This document shows positions 24,431 to 33,192 of a stretch of 64,000 bases of DNA, one piece after another. Both the position numbers and the translations under genes were made by a program. Under the pieces are notes generated by a model. The model was not told the DNA's origin and made no database searches. It was given only the letters and a program-made list of their open reading frames with translations. The DNA lies in the NCBI RefSeq assembly GCF_000383595.1, contig NZ_KB911581.1, positions 6,407,519 to 6,471,518 on the forward strand. Direction: 5' to 3'. This DNA comes from Streptomyces bottropensis ATCC 25435. Its GTDB lineage: Bacteria; Actinomycetota; Actinomycetes; Streptomycetales; Streptomycetaceae. Positions within the stretch are counted from its first letter, which is position 1; each line of letters begins with the position of its first letter.

Positions 24431-26505
24431 CCCGAACCGATGACGCCCTCGCCCTCTGCGTGATCGGCGCCGGTCCGCGCGGCCTCTCCGTGCTGGAGCG
24501 GATCTGCGCCAACGCGCGAGGGGTCGGGCGGCCGGTCGAGGTCCACCTCGTCGATCCGTACCCGCCGGGCGCGGGCGCGGTCTGGCGCACGGACCAGCCG
24601 GGCGAGCTGCTGATGAACACGGTCGCCTCGCAGGTGACCCTGTTCACCGACGACAGCGTGGACTGCGCGGGACCCTCGGTGCCGGGACCGAGCCTCTACG
24701 AGTGGGCGTGCGCGATCCGCGGCAGGGACGTCGAGGACGGCTTCGGCCGGGACGTCGCACAGGCCCTGCCCGCACGGGCGGTGGAGGAGGCCCGGCGGCT
24801 CGGCCCCGACACCTATCCGACCCGCGCGTTCCACGGCCACTACCTGGAATGGGTCTTCCGGCACCTGCTGCGCACGGCCCCCGCGCACGTGACGGTCCGC
24901 ACCCACCGGACGACGGCTGTCGCACTCACCGACGAGGCCGAAACCGGGCACGACGAGGACACCGCGAACCCGCCGCAGCGGGTGACACTGGCGAACGGCC
25001 GGCGCCTGGCGGGGCTGGACGCGGTGGTGCTCGCCCTCGGCCACGGCGCTGTGACGCCGTCGCCGGAGGAACGCGCCCTACGCGCCTTCGCCGACCGCCA
25101 CCACCTCGTCCACGTGGCCCCCGCGAACCCGGCCGACACCGACCTGAGCCGTGTCGCGCCGGGCACGCCGGTCGCCCTGCGGGGACTGGGCCTGAACTTC
25201 TTCGACTGCCTGGCCCTGCTCACCGAGGGCCGCGGCGGCACCTTCAAGGAGGGCGAGTCCGGTCTCGTGTACCTCCCGAGCGGCAACGAGCCCGTGCTGT
25301 ACGCCGGTTCACGGCGCGGGGTGCCGTACCACGCCCGGGGCGAGAACGAGAAGGGCGCGCTCGGCCGCCACGAGCCGCGCTTCCTGACCCCGGACGTCAT
25401 CGCGGGGCTGCGGCGCCGCGTGGCCGAAGGGCGCCCGCTCGGCTTCCGCCGGGACCTCTGGCCGCTCGTCGACCGCGAGGTACGGACCGTCCACCACGAG
25501 GCACGGATCCGCGCCGCCCGGGGAGCGGAGGCGGCCGAGGAGTTCGTACGGTCGTGCCTCGCGGACCCGGACGGGCGGGGTGAGGCGGCCCTGCTCGACC
25601 GTCACGCGGTCCCGCCCGGCGAGCGCTGGGACTGGGAACGGATCGAACGCCCTTACGGAGAGCGGAAATTCGCGGGCCGCGCCGACTTCCGGGACTGGCT
25701 GCTGGCGTATCTGCGCCGGGATGTCGCCGAGGCCCGTCGCGGCAATGTGCGCGGTCCGTTGAAGGCGGCGCTGGACGCCCTGCGGGACCTGCGCAACGAG
25801 ATCCGGCTCGTCGTCGACCACGGCGGAGTCTCCGGCGACTCGTACCGCGCCGAACTCGACGGCTGGTACACCCCGTTGAACGCCTTCACCTCGATCGGCC
25901 CGCCGGCCTTCCGCATCGAGCAGCTGATCGCGCTGATCGAGGCGGAGGTCGTCCAGGTGCTCGGCCCGGGGATGCGGGTACGGGCGTGGACGTCCGGTGC
26001 CGACGCGGTGGCGGGCACCGGCGAGGGCGGTTTCCTCGTGGACGCCGAGTCGGTGGACGAACCCCCGGTGCGGGTCACCGCCCTGATCGAGGCCCGGCTG
26101 CCCGCCGTGGACCTGCGGCGGAGCACCGACCCGCTGCTCCGGGGGCTGCTCGCGTCCGGCGCCTGCGGCCCGTACCGGCTGGCGGGCGCGCCGGGGCACG
26201 AGCCCGGCGGGCTGGCGGTCACCGACGGCCCGCCCCGGCTGGTGGACGCGGCGGGCCGGCCGCACCCGCGCCGGTTCGCCTTCGGGGTGCCGGTGGAGGG
26301 GGTGCGCTGGGTGACGGCGGTCGGCATCAGGCCCGGCGTCGGTTCGGTGACGCTGGAGGACTCGGACGCGATCGCGCGTGCGGCGCTGGGGCTGGGGCCG
26401 GAACCCGGGTCGGCGCCGGGGCCGACGGCGGAGGCCGGGAGCCACGAGACCGCCGTCGTTCCGTCCCCGCATCGGACATCAGGCACGAGGAGTCGAGGAG
26501 CGTGA
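24427..26505 (+). CDS. FAD/NAD(P)-binding monooxygenase, CreE-like (aspartate to nitrosuccinate) candidate
   Basis: A 692-aa flavoprotein from ATG 24427. It opens with the dinucleotide motif LCVIGAGPRGLSVLERI, typical of the 'FAD/NAD(P)-binding, NAD_binding_9' proteins, then DPYPPGAGAVWRTDQPGELL and a second nucleotide-binding stretch around VALRGLGLNFFDCLALL. CreE of cremeomycin biosynthesis belongs to this group and N-oxidises L-aspartate to nitrosuccinate. The next gene is a fumarase-superfamily lyase, exactly the CreE/CreD pairing. The C-terminal ~40 residues are Gly/Pro-rich and poorly conserved in look. Other N-hydroxylating activities are possible, but the context favours the nitrosuccinate role. 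Confidence 0.8.
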   Translation: MTRTDDALALCVIGAGPRGLSVLERICANARGVGRPVEVHLVDPYPPGAGAVWRTDQPGELLMNTVASQVTLFTDDSVDCAGPSVPGPSLYEWACAIRGRDVEDGFGRDVAQALPARAVEEARRLGPDTYPTRAFHGHYLEWVFRHLLRTAPAHVTVRTHRTTAVALTDEAETGHDEDTANPPQRVTLANGRRLAGLDAVVLALGHGAVTPSPEERALRAFADRHHLVHVAPANPADTDLSRVAPGTPVALRGLGLNFFDCLALLTEGRGGTFKEGESGLVYLPSGNEPVLYAGSRRGVPYHARGENEKGALGRHEPRFLTPDVIAGLRRRVAEGRPLGFRRDLWPLVDREVRTVHHEARIRAARGAEAAEEFVRSCLADPDGRGEAALLDRHAVPPGERWDWERIERPYGERKFAGRADFRDWLLAYLRRDVAEARRGNVRGPLKAALDALRDLRNEIRLVVDHGGVSGDSYRAELDGWYTPLNAFTSIGPPAFRIEQLIALIEAEVVQVLGPGMRVRAWTSGADAVAGTGEGGFLVDAESVDEPPVRVTALIEARLPAVDLRRSTDPLLRGLLASGACGPYRLAGAPGHEPGGLAVTDGPPRLVDAAGRPHPRRFAFGVPVEGVRWVTAVGIRPGVGSVTLEDSDAIARAALGLGPEPGSAPGPTAEAGSHETAVVPSPHRTSGTRSRGA

Positions 26506-28019
26506 ACGCGATGTCCGTATCCGTGGGCACCGATGCCGGCCTGCTCGCCCCCACCTGGGCGGGCACACCCGTCGCCGCCGAGGTGACCGACGAGGCGTGG
26601 CTGCAGGCCATGCTGGACGCGGAGGTGGCGCTGGCCCGCGCCCAGCACGCGGTCGGGCTGACCCCCGCCGCCGCCGTGGAGACGATCGCCGCGGCGGCCC
26701 GCGCGGAACGCCTGGACCTGGCTGCCCTCGCCCACGCGTCCCGGGCGGCCGCCAATCCCGTGGTCGCCCTGGTGACCGTCTTCGGGGAGGTCGTCGCCGC
26801 GAAGGATCCGGCCGCCGCGGAGTATGTGCACCGGGGGTCCACCAGCCAGGACATCCTGGACTCGGCGGCGATGCTGATCGGCCGCCGGGTGCTCGACCTG
26901 ATCGCGGCGGACCTGTGCCGCGTGACGGCCGCCCTCGCCGCGCTGGCCGACACCCACCGCCGCACCGTTCTCGCCGGCCGCACCCTCGCCCAGCACGCGG
27001 TACCGACGACCTTCGGGCTGAAGGCGGCGGGTTGGCTGGAGCTGGTCACCGACGCGTCGGTGCGGGTGCGGGCGGTGGCCTCGCGGCTTCCGGCCCAGTT
27101 GGGAGGGGCGGGTGGGACGTTGGCCGCCTATCGGGAGTACGCGATTGTGGACCGCGGGGGCCCGGACGCAACAGGCGACGGCGGCACCGGTGAGGGCGGA
27201 CTGGAGCTGCTCAAGCCGTTCGCCGAGGCGCTGGGCCTCGCCGAGCCCACCCTGCCCTGGCACACCGTCCGCACTCCTGTCGCCGAACTCGGGGCCGCGC
27301 TCCAGCTCGTCACCGGAGCGCTCGGGAAGTTCGCGCTCGATGTGCAGACGTTGTCCCGCACGGAGATCGGTGAGCTGTCGGAGCCGGCCGGGGCCGGGCG
27401 CGGCGCGTCCTCGGCCATGCCGCAGAAGCGGAACCCCGCGCTGGCCACGCTGATCGTGTCGGCCGCCCGGCAGGTCCCCGCGCACGCTCTCGTGCTGGCG
27501 CAGTGTCTGCTCGCCGAGGACGAGAGACCCGCCGGGGCGTGGCACGCCGAGTGGCAGCCGCTGCGGGAGGCGTTGCGCCTGACGGGCGGGGCCGCGCACA
27601 CCGCCGTCGAACTCGCGGAAGGGCTGATCGTCCATCCGGAGCGCATGCGGGCCAACCTCGAACTGACCGGCGGCGCCATCGTCACCGAACGTCTGAACGT
27701 GGCGCTGGCCCCGGTGCTCGGCAAGGTCCGCGCGAAGAAGCTCCTGACCACGGCCTCGGCCGAGGCCGCCGACACCGGCCGCCCCCTGCGTGCGGTACTG
27801 GCCGCCGACCCGGAACTGTCCGCCCGGTTCACCCCCGACCGGCTCTCGGACCTGCTGGATCCGGCCCGGTACACCGGCGCGGCCGAGGCCCTGATCGACC
27901 GGGCGCTGCGCAGACACGCCGAGCTGGGCGGGGAGCGGCTCCGGGAACCGGACCGAGAGCGGCGCCGAGAACCGCACGAAGCTCCGCGCGGTCACGAGAA
28001 GAACGGAGACACGCGGTGA
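26502..28019 (+). CDS. Fumarase/aspartase superfamily lyase, CreD-like nitrosuccinate lyase candidate
   Basis: A 505-aa protein from GTG 26502 (ATG 26511 also has a suitable GAGGAG upstream). It resembles 3-carboxymuconate cycloisomerase and adenylosuccinate lyase: EYVHRGSTSQDILDSAAMLI near residue 110-125, and the superfamily signature ASSAMPQKRNPALATLI near 300-315 with its flexible catalytic Ser loop. CreD, of the same superfamily, eliminates nitrous acid from nitrosuccinate. The 4-nt overlap with the CreE-like gene supports a two-step nitrite-generating unit inside this cluster. A plain catabolic cycloisomerase is unlikely in this setting. Confidence 0.82.
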   Translation: MNAMSVSVGTDAGLLAPTWAGTPVAAEVTDEAWLQAMLDAEVALARAQHAVGLTPAAAVETIAAAARAERLDLAALAHASRAAANPVVALVTVFGEVVAAKDPAAAEYVHRGSTSQDILDSAAMLIGRRVLDLIAADLCRVTAALAALADTHRRTVLAGRTLAQHAVPTTFGLKAAGWLELVTDASVRVRAVASRLPAQLGGAGGTLAAYREYAIVDRGGPDATGDGGTGEGGLELLKPFAEALGLAEPTLPWHTVRTPVAELGAALQLVTGALGKFALDVQTLSRTEIGELSEPAGAGRGASSAMPQKRNPALATLIVSAARQVPAHALVLAQCLLAEDERPAGAWHAEWQPLREALRLTGGAAHTAVELAEGLIVHPERMRANLELTGGAIVTERLNVALAPVLGKVRAKKLLTTASAEAADTGRPLRAVLAADPELSARFTPDRLSDLLDPARYTGAAEALIDRALRRHAELGGERLREPDRERRREPHEAPRGHEKNGDTR

Positions 28020-29605
28020 GCACCGTGAGCCGGACGACCGCGACACCGGCCGCCTCACCCGCCCGCTCCTGGCCCGTCCTCCTGGTCGTGGTCTGCGCGC
28101 AGATGCTGATCTGGCTGGACACCTCGATCCTCAACGTCGCCGTCACCACCCTCGCCGACCCGGTCGAGGGCCTGGGCGCGACCCCCGGCGAGCTGGAGTG
28201 GGTGGCGAGCGCCTACACCCTGGTCGTCGCCTGCACCCTGTTCGCGGGGGGCGCGCTGGCCGACCGTTTCGGCCCCCGCAGGACGCTGGTCGCCGGGCTC
28301 GCGCTGATCGGCGTGGCCTCCGGCGCGGGCGCGTTCGTGGACAGCCCGGCGTGGCTGATCGTGGCGCGGGCCTTCATGGGGGCGGGGAGCGGCCTGCTGA
28401 TGCCCGCGACGCTGACGGTCATCGTGCAGAGCACCCCCGAGGAGAAGCGCACCCGGGCGATCGCGATCTGGAGTTCGTCGAGCGGCCTCGGCGTGGCCGT
28501 CGGCCCCGTCGCGGGCGGGGCGCTGCTCAGCCACTTCTGGTGGGGCTCGGTGTTCCTGGTCAACGTGCCGATCGTGGCCCTGTGTCTGCCGGCGGTCCTC
28601 GCCGTCGTCCCCGACCTCGGCGGCTCCCGCCGCCGGGTGCTCGACCTGCCGGGTCTCGCCCTGTCGGTGCTCGGCCTGGGCGGCGTCGTCTACGGCATCA
28701 TCGAACTCGGCGGCGGCAGCGTCTGGTACGGCCCGCACGTCCTGTTGCCCCTGGTGCTGGGCGGTGTCGTGCTGGCGGTCTTCGTCGCCGGTCAGCGCAG
28801 GTCCGCGGCGCCCAGTCTGGACCTGAGGCTGTTCCGGCAGCCCGGCTTCACGGCGGGCAGCGTGGTGCTGCTGATCGCCTTCATGGCACTGGCCGGTCAC
28901 CTGTTCTACGCGGCGTTCTACCTCCAGGGCCCCCGGGGCCTCTCCCCCGCCGACGCGGGCACCGTGATGATCGCCGCCGCCGTCGGCATCGTCCTCGGCA
29001 GTCAGGCGTCCCCGGCGCTGAGCCGCCTGTGGTCCGCCCGCTGGACGGTCGCCTCCGGCGTCCTGGCCACCGCCCTCACCTACGTCGCCTACGCCTGGCT
29101 CGACGGGAGCACCCCCCTCTGGGTGGTCGCCGTCCTGCTGTGGATCCAGGGCTTCGGCATGGGTCTGGTCGGCACGCCGGTCACGGCCGTGATGATGCGC
29201 GGGGTGCCGCCGCGGCTGGCGGGTGCCGGCTCCGCCGTCAACAGCGTCACCCGGCAGGTCGGCGGCACCCTGGGGGTGGCCATGGCCGGCTCGATCCTCG
29301 CCGGCGTCTACCGGCACCGGATGGCCGAAGCCGAACTGCCCGGCGCCACGCGGGGTCTGTCCCCGGCGGCCGAGGAACAGGCCCGCGCCTCCGCCGAGGC
29401 CGCCCGCTCCCTGTCCCGCTCCCTGGACCTGCCCGAGCTGGCCACCACGGCCGACCGCGCCTTCCTCGACGCCATGCACGCCGCCACGCTCTCGGTCGCC
29501 GCCCTCGCGCTCATCGGATGCGCGGTGGCCGTCGTGGGCCTGCGCACACGGCCCTCGGTAGGCGCCGGAGAGAAACCCGACAAAGAGAGACGGACAGCTC
29601 GATGA
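28016..29605 (+). CDS. MFS drug:H+ antiporter (DHA2, 14 TM) exporter
   Basis: A 529-aa membrane protein from GTG 28016, overlapping the lyase stop. About 14 hydrophobic helices. DHA2/EmrB features: MLIWLDTSILNVAVTTLADP in helix 1, GGALADRFGPRRTLVAG (motif A), RAFMGAGSGLLMPATLTVI, and the motif C-like GLGVAVGPVAGGALLSHFWW. It probably exports the cluster product or an intermediate such as the aromatic amine, and could give self-protection. It is coupled to the ketoreductase gene by a 4-nt overlap. Confidence 0.92.
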   Translation: MSTVSRTTATPAASPARSWPVLLVVVCAQMLIWLDTSILNVAVTTLADPVEGLGATPGELEWVASAYTLVVACTLFAGGALADRFGPRRTLVAGLALIGVASGAGAFVDSPAWLIVARAFMGAGSGLLMPATLTVIVQSTPEEKRTRAIAIWSSSSGLGVAVGPVAGGALLSHFWWGSVFLVNVPIVALCLPAVLAVVPDLGGSRRRVLDLPGLALSVLGLGGVVYGIIELGGGSVWYGPHVLLPLVLGGVVLAVFVAGQRRSAAPSLDLRLFRQPGFTAGSVVLLIAFMALAGHLFYAAFYLQGPRGLSPADAGTVMIAAAVGIVLGSQASPALSRLWSARWTVASGVLATALTYVAYAWLDGSTPLWVVAVLLWIQGFGMGLVGTPVTAVMMRGVPPRLAGAGSAVNSVTRQVGGTLGVAMAGSILAGVYRHRMAEAELPGATRGLSPAAEEQARASAEAARSLSRSLDLPELATTADRAFLDAMHAATLSVAALALIGCAVAVVGLRTRPSVGAGEKPDKERRTAR

Positions 29606-30318
29606 CACAGCCCACGCCCCGCTCGGTCCTCGTCACCGGTGGCAACAGAGGCCTCGGCCTGGCCATGGCCCGCCGTTTCGCGGCGGCCGGGGACCGGGTC
29701 GCGGTGACCTACCGGGGCACCGAACCCCCCGGCGCCGAGGGCTTCCTCGCCGTCCGGTGCGATGTGACGGACAGTGCCCAGGTCGACCAGGCCTTCAAGG
29801 AGGCGGAGACCGCCCACGGCCCGGTCTCCGTCCTGGTCGCCAACGCGGGCACCACCCAGGACCGTCTGCTGGTCCGGATGACCGAGGCGGACTTCACCTC
29901 GGTCCTCGACACCAACCTCACCGGGGCCTTCCGTGTGGCCCGGCGCGCGGTGCGGGGCATGCTGCGCGCGGGCCACGGCCGTATCGTCCTGGTCTCCTCC
30001 ACGGCCGCCCTGCGCGGCGCCCCCGGCCAGACCAACTACGCGGCGGCGAAGGCCGGTCTCGTCGGCTTCGCCCGCGCCCTCACCCAGGAGCTCGGCCCCC
30101 GCGACATCACCTGCAACGTCGTCGCCCCCGGCCTCACCGAGACCGACATGAGCCGCGCTCTCACACCGGACCAGCGTGGCGCACTGCTGCGGACCACCCC
30201 CGCCGGACGCCTGGGCACCCCCGAGGAGGTCGCCGACGCGGTGGTCTTCCTGGCCGGCGCCGGGTACGTCCGCGGCGCGGTCGTCCCGGTCGACGGGGGC
30301 GCCGGACTGGGGCACTGA
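29602..30318 (+). CDS. FabG-like 3-oxoacyl-ACP reductase (ketoreductase of the cluster)
   Basis: A 238-aa classical SDR from ATG 29602. TGGNRGLGLAMARRF binds NADPH, VANAG is the core motif, and the catalytic set is Ser in LVSSTAA, Tyr and Lys in TNYAAAKAGLVGFA. It reduces beta-ketoacyl-ACP intermediates, which implies that the polyketide is reduced (alkene or hydroxyl) rather than a poly-beta-ketone. It is the last gene of the block and ends 66 nt before the convergent pgi gene. Confidence 0.9.
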   Translation: MTQPTPRSVLVTGGNRGLGLAMARRFAAAGDRVAVTYRGTEPPGAEGFLAVRCDVTDSAQVDQAFKEAETAHGPVSVLVANAGTTQDRLLVRMTEADFTSVLDTNLTGAFRVARRAVRGMLRAGHGRIVLVSSTAALRGAPGQTNYAAAKAGLVGFARALTQELGPRDITCNVVAPGLTETDMSRALTPDQRGALLRTTPAGRLGTPEEVADAVVFLAGAGYVRGAVVPVDGGAGLGH

Positions 30319-30334
30319 GGCGGCGCCGCGGGCC

Positions 30335-30377
30335 GGGTGGGGAAGTGGACGTCGCGCGGCCGCCCGCTTCCCCGCCC
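30335..30377. terminator. Possible terminator between the cluster and pgi
   Basis: GGGTGGGGAAG (30335-30345) can pair with CTTCCCCGCCC (30367-30377), with one G-U wobble in RNA, around a 21-nt loop in the convergent intergenic gap. Confidence 0.4.
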
Positions 30378-30384
30378 CGTACGG

Positions 30385-32037
30385 CTACCGTCCGCGCAGT
30401 GTCCGGTACTTGGCGACCAGCGCCTTCGTGGACTCGTCCAGGCCGGGCACCTGCGCCCCTTCCGTCAGCGCCGGCTCCACCCGCTTGGCGAGGACCTTGC
30501 CCAGCTCGACGCCCCACTGGTCGAAGGAGTCGATGTTCCAGACGGCGCCCTGGACGAACACCTTGTGCTCGTACAGCGCGATCAGCTGGCCGAGGACCGA
30601 CGGGGTCAGCTCCTTCGCCAGGATCGTGGTCGTCGGGTGGTTGCCCAGGAACGTCTTGTGCGGCACCAGTTCGTCCGGCACGCCCTCCGCGCGCACCTCG
30701 TCCGGCGTCTTGCCGAAGGCCAGCGCCTGGGTCTGGGCGAAGAAGTTGGCCATGAGGAGGTCGTGCTGGGCCTTGAGCGTGTCGCTCAGCTCGGCGACCG
30801 GCTCGGCGAAGCCGATGAAGTCCGCCGGGATCAGCTTCGTGCCCTGGTGGATCAGCTGGTAGTACGCGTGCTGCCCGTTCGTCCCCGGCGTGCCCCACAC
30901 CACCGGCCCGGTCTGCCACGCCACCGGTTCACCGTCCCGGCCCACGTACTTGCCGTTGGACTCCATGTCCAGCTGCTGCAGGTAGGCCGTGAACTTGGAC
31001 AGGTAGTGGCTGTAGGGCAGCACCGCGTGCGACTGGGCGTCGTGGAAGTTGCCGTACCAGATCCCCAGCAGCCCCAGGAGCAGCGGCACATTGGACTCGG
31101 CGGGCGCCGTCCGGAAGTGCTCGTCGACGATCCGGAACCCGTCGAGCATCTCCCGGAAGCGGTCCGGGCCGATCGCGATCATCAGGGACAGGCCGATCGC
31201 CGAGTCGTACGAGTAGCGTCCGCCGACCCAGTCCCAGAACTCGAACATGTTGGCCGTGTCGATACCGAAGTCCGACACCTTCCCGGCGTTCGTCGACAGT
31301 GCGACGAAGTGCTTGGCGACGGCGTCGGGGCCGGCCTTCAGCTCGGCGAGCAGCCACTCGCGCGCGGAGGTCGCGTTGGTGATCGTCTCGATCGTGGTGA
31401 ACGTCTTGGAGGCGATGACGAACAGCGTCTCCGCCGCGTCCAGGTCACGCACGGCCTCGTGCAGGTCGGCGCCGTCCACGTTCGACACGAAGCGGACGGT
31501 CAGGTCGCGGTCGGTGTAGGAGCGCAGCACCTCGTACGCCATCGCCGGGCCGAGGTCGGAGCCGCCGATGCCGATGTTGACGATGTTCTTGATGCGCCGC
31601 CCGGTGTGGCCGGTCCACTCCCCGGACCGGATGCGCTCGGCGAAGCCGCTCATCCGGTCGAGCACGGCGTGCACGGCCGGCACCACGTTCTCGCCGTCGA
31701 CCTCGATCACCGCGTCGCGCGGGGCGCGCAGCGCGGTGTGCAGGACGGCGCGGTCCTCGGTGGTGTTGATCTTCTCGCCGCGGAACATGGCGTCCCGCAG
31801 CCCGAACACGTCGGTCGCGGCGGCCAGCTCACGCAACAGCCGCAGCGTCTCGTCGGTGACCAGATGCTTGGAGTAGTCGACGTGCAGATCGCCGACCTCC
31901 AGCGTGTACCCGGTACCGCGCCCGGGGTCCGCCGCGAACAGCTCGCGCAGCTGGACCTCACCCTGCTGCTCCCGGTGCTCGGCCAGCGCGGTCCATTCGG
32001 GCGTCTGGTCGAGCCTGGTACGGCTTTCTGCGTTCAT
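30385..32037 (-). CDS. pgi: Glucose-6-phosphate isomerase
   Basis: A 550-aa enzyme that interconverts glucose 6-phosphate and fructose 6-phosphate, linking glycolysis with the pentose phosphate operon at 6-13 kb. Conserved stretches are NIVNIGIGGSDLGPAMAYEVL, FVIASKTFTTIETITNA, DWVGGRYSYDSAIGLS and HQGTKLIPADFIGF. Standard family length. It is the last gene of the glycolytic run on this strand and has its own 320-nt leader. Confidence 0.97.
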   Translation of the reverse strand: MNAESRTRLDQTPEWTALAEHREQQGEVQLRELFAADPGRGTGYTLEVGDLHVDYSKHLVTDETLRLLRELAAATDVFGLRDAMFRGEKINTTEDRAVLHTALRAPRDAVIEVDGENVVPAVHAVLDRMSGFAERIRSGEWTGHTGRRIKNIVNIGIGGSDLGPAMAYEVLRSYTDRDLTVRFVSNVDGADLHEAVRDLDAAETLFVIASKTFTTIETITNATSAREWLLAELKAGPDAVAKHFVALSTNAGKVSDFGIDTANMFEFWDWVGGRYSYDSAIGLSLMIAIGPDRFREMLDGFRIVDEHFRTAPAESNVPLLLGLLGIWYGNFHDAQSHAVLPYSHYLSKFTAYLQQLDMESNGKYVGRDGEPVAWQTGPVVWGTPGTNGQHAYYQLIHQGTKLIPADFIGFAEPVAELSDTLKAQHDLLMANFFAQTQALAFGKTPDEVRAEGVPDELVPHKTFLGNHPTTTILAKELTPSVLGQLIALYEHKVFVQGAVWNIDSFDQWGVELGKVLAKRVEPALTEGAQVPGLDESTKALVAKYRTLRGR

Positions 32038-32358
32038 CTCGGACTTCAGCCTTCTTTCCTACCTGGTCCTGCGTACCTTGCCCCGCTGCCGGTCCCAACC
32101 TAATTGATCACAAGGGAACACGAGCCGTCGTCCCGCGGTCGTCCGGTGCAACAACGGATACGTCCCTACCGAGCACCGGTATCAGCACGGCGACGGACAG
32201 GGCGGGGAAAGCCGACGGCAACCGACATCGGCGGCGCGCTCCGCGGAACATGACCACGCTCCGGTAAGCGCCCTGACCAGCAGGAACGCGGAACTCGCGG
32301 GCCGCAGCCCCGGAACAGCTCCGGCCAGGCACCTTCGGTGCCCGGCCGGTGTCGACTT
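32038..32358. other. Intergenic region between rbpA and pgi
   Basis: A 321-bp stretch. On the minus strand it holds the rbpA terminator at its start and a possible pgi -10 hexamer (TAGGTT, 32102-32097) about 60 nt before the start codon, without a convincing -35. No gene seen. Confidence 0.5.
32321..32349 (-). terminator. Terminator of rbpA
   Basis: A 13-bp stem with one mismatch (32321-32333 with 32337-32349) and a 3-nt loop, 10 nt after the rbpA stop. Confidence 0.75.
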
Positions 32359-32694
32359 CTAGATCTCGCCCCGCAGTTTGGCGAGCGCCTCGGCGAGGAT
32401 CGCCTCGCCGTCCGCGTCGCTGCGGCGCTCTCGCACATACGCGAGGTGCGTCTTGTAGGGCTCGGTGCGCGGTGGGTCCGGGGGGTTGTCGCGGTCCTGT
32501 CCGGCCGGGAAGCCGCAGCGCGGGCAGTCCCAGGTGTCGGGGACCTGTGCGTCGCTGGCGAAACTCGGCTGGGTCTCGTGTCCGTTGGAGCACCAGAAGG
32601 AGATGCGCAGCCGGGGTGCGGACTCGCCGCGCTCGGCTTCGCCCATCGGCCCCGCCCCGACCCGGCTTCCTCGGATCGCGTTGCCACTTGCCAC
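32359..32694 (-). CDS. rbpA: RNA polymerase-binding protein RbpA
   Basis: A 111-aa actinobacterial protein that binds RNA polymerase and the principal sigma factor and stabilises open complexes. Order: N-terminal tail (ASGNAIRGSRVGAGP), central core with three metal-site Cys (FWCSN, WDCPRCGFPAG), basic linker (RTEPYKTHLAYVRERR) and the C-terminal sigma-interaction helix (DGEAILAEALAKLRGEI). Near-identity with known Streptomyces RbpA is evident. In S. coelicolor the studied rbpA is, as I recall, at another locus (SCO1421), so this copy next to secG could be a paralogue. Confidence 0.93.
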   Translation of the reverse strand: MASGNAIRGSRVGAGPMGEAERGESAPRLRISFWCSNGHETQPSFASDAQVPDTWDCPRCGFPAGQDRDNPPDPPRTEPYKTHLAYVRERRSDADGEAILAEALAKLRGEI

Positions 32695-32819
32695 GGTCGT
32701 AACTCCCTGCGTAATGGTGCGGCGAAGCGAGTCGGCGTTTCGCTTCGCTGCGAGCGCCTCAGTCTACGTAAGGCCCAACGCGCGTCCAGTGATTGGAGTT
32801 ACATCCCGCCCACAGACGC

Positions 32820-32868
32820 AAGCCCCATGATAGGCCGCGTTCGAAGTCGCGTACCCGTCATGGGGCTT
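32820..32868 (-). terminator. Inverted repeat downstream of secG
   Basis: AAGCCCCATGA (32820-32830) is perfectly inverted as TCATGGGGCTT (32858-32868) around 27 nt, 55 nt after the secG stop and between it and rbpA. Probably a terminator or processing hairpin. Confidence 0.5.
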
Positions 32869-32922
32869 TACGTGCGGATTGGTGCGTCCGTGACGCGTTG
32901 TCTCTCGGTGTCGGCCCAAAGG

Positions 32923-33159
32923 TCAGTTGTTGACCTTCATCAGGATGCCGAGGACGATGATGCACGCGAACCACAACAGACCGACCACGACGGTGATCCG
33001 GTCGAGGTTGCGCTCGGCGACCGAGGAGCCGCCGACGGAGGACTGCATACCGCCACCGAACATGTCGGAGAGGCCTCCGCCCTTGCCCTTGTGCATCAGC
33101 ACCAGCAGCATCATCAGCAGGCTGAAGACGATCAGGGCGATCGAGAACCCCATAACCAC
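32923..33159 (-). CDS. secG: Preprotein translocase subunit SecG
   Basis: A 78-aa membrane protein with two hydrophobic helices (residues ~2-22 and ~54-74) and a Gly/Ser-rich cytoplasmic loop with the family motif GGGLSDMFGGGMQSS. It is a non-essential SecYEG partner that assists SecA-driven export. The position downstream of tpiA is the standard actinobacterial arrangement. Confidence 0.95.
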   Translation of the reverse strand: MVMGFSIALIVFSLLMMLLVLMHKGKGGGLSDMFGGGMQSSVGGSSVAERNLDRITVVVGLLWFACIIVLGILMKVNN

Positions 33160-33192
33160 GGCTGGACCAACTTCCTCGGATTCTGATGGACT

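Noticed and set aside
32839..32846. T-loop-like GTTCGAAG as a hint of a tRNA between rbpA and secG
   Set aside because: No acceptor, D or anticodon arms could be folded around it on either strand.
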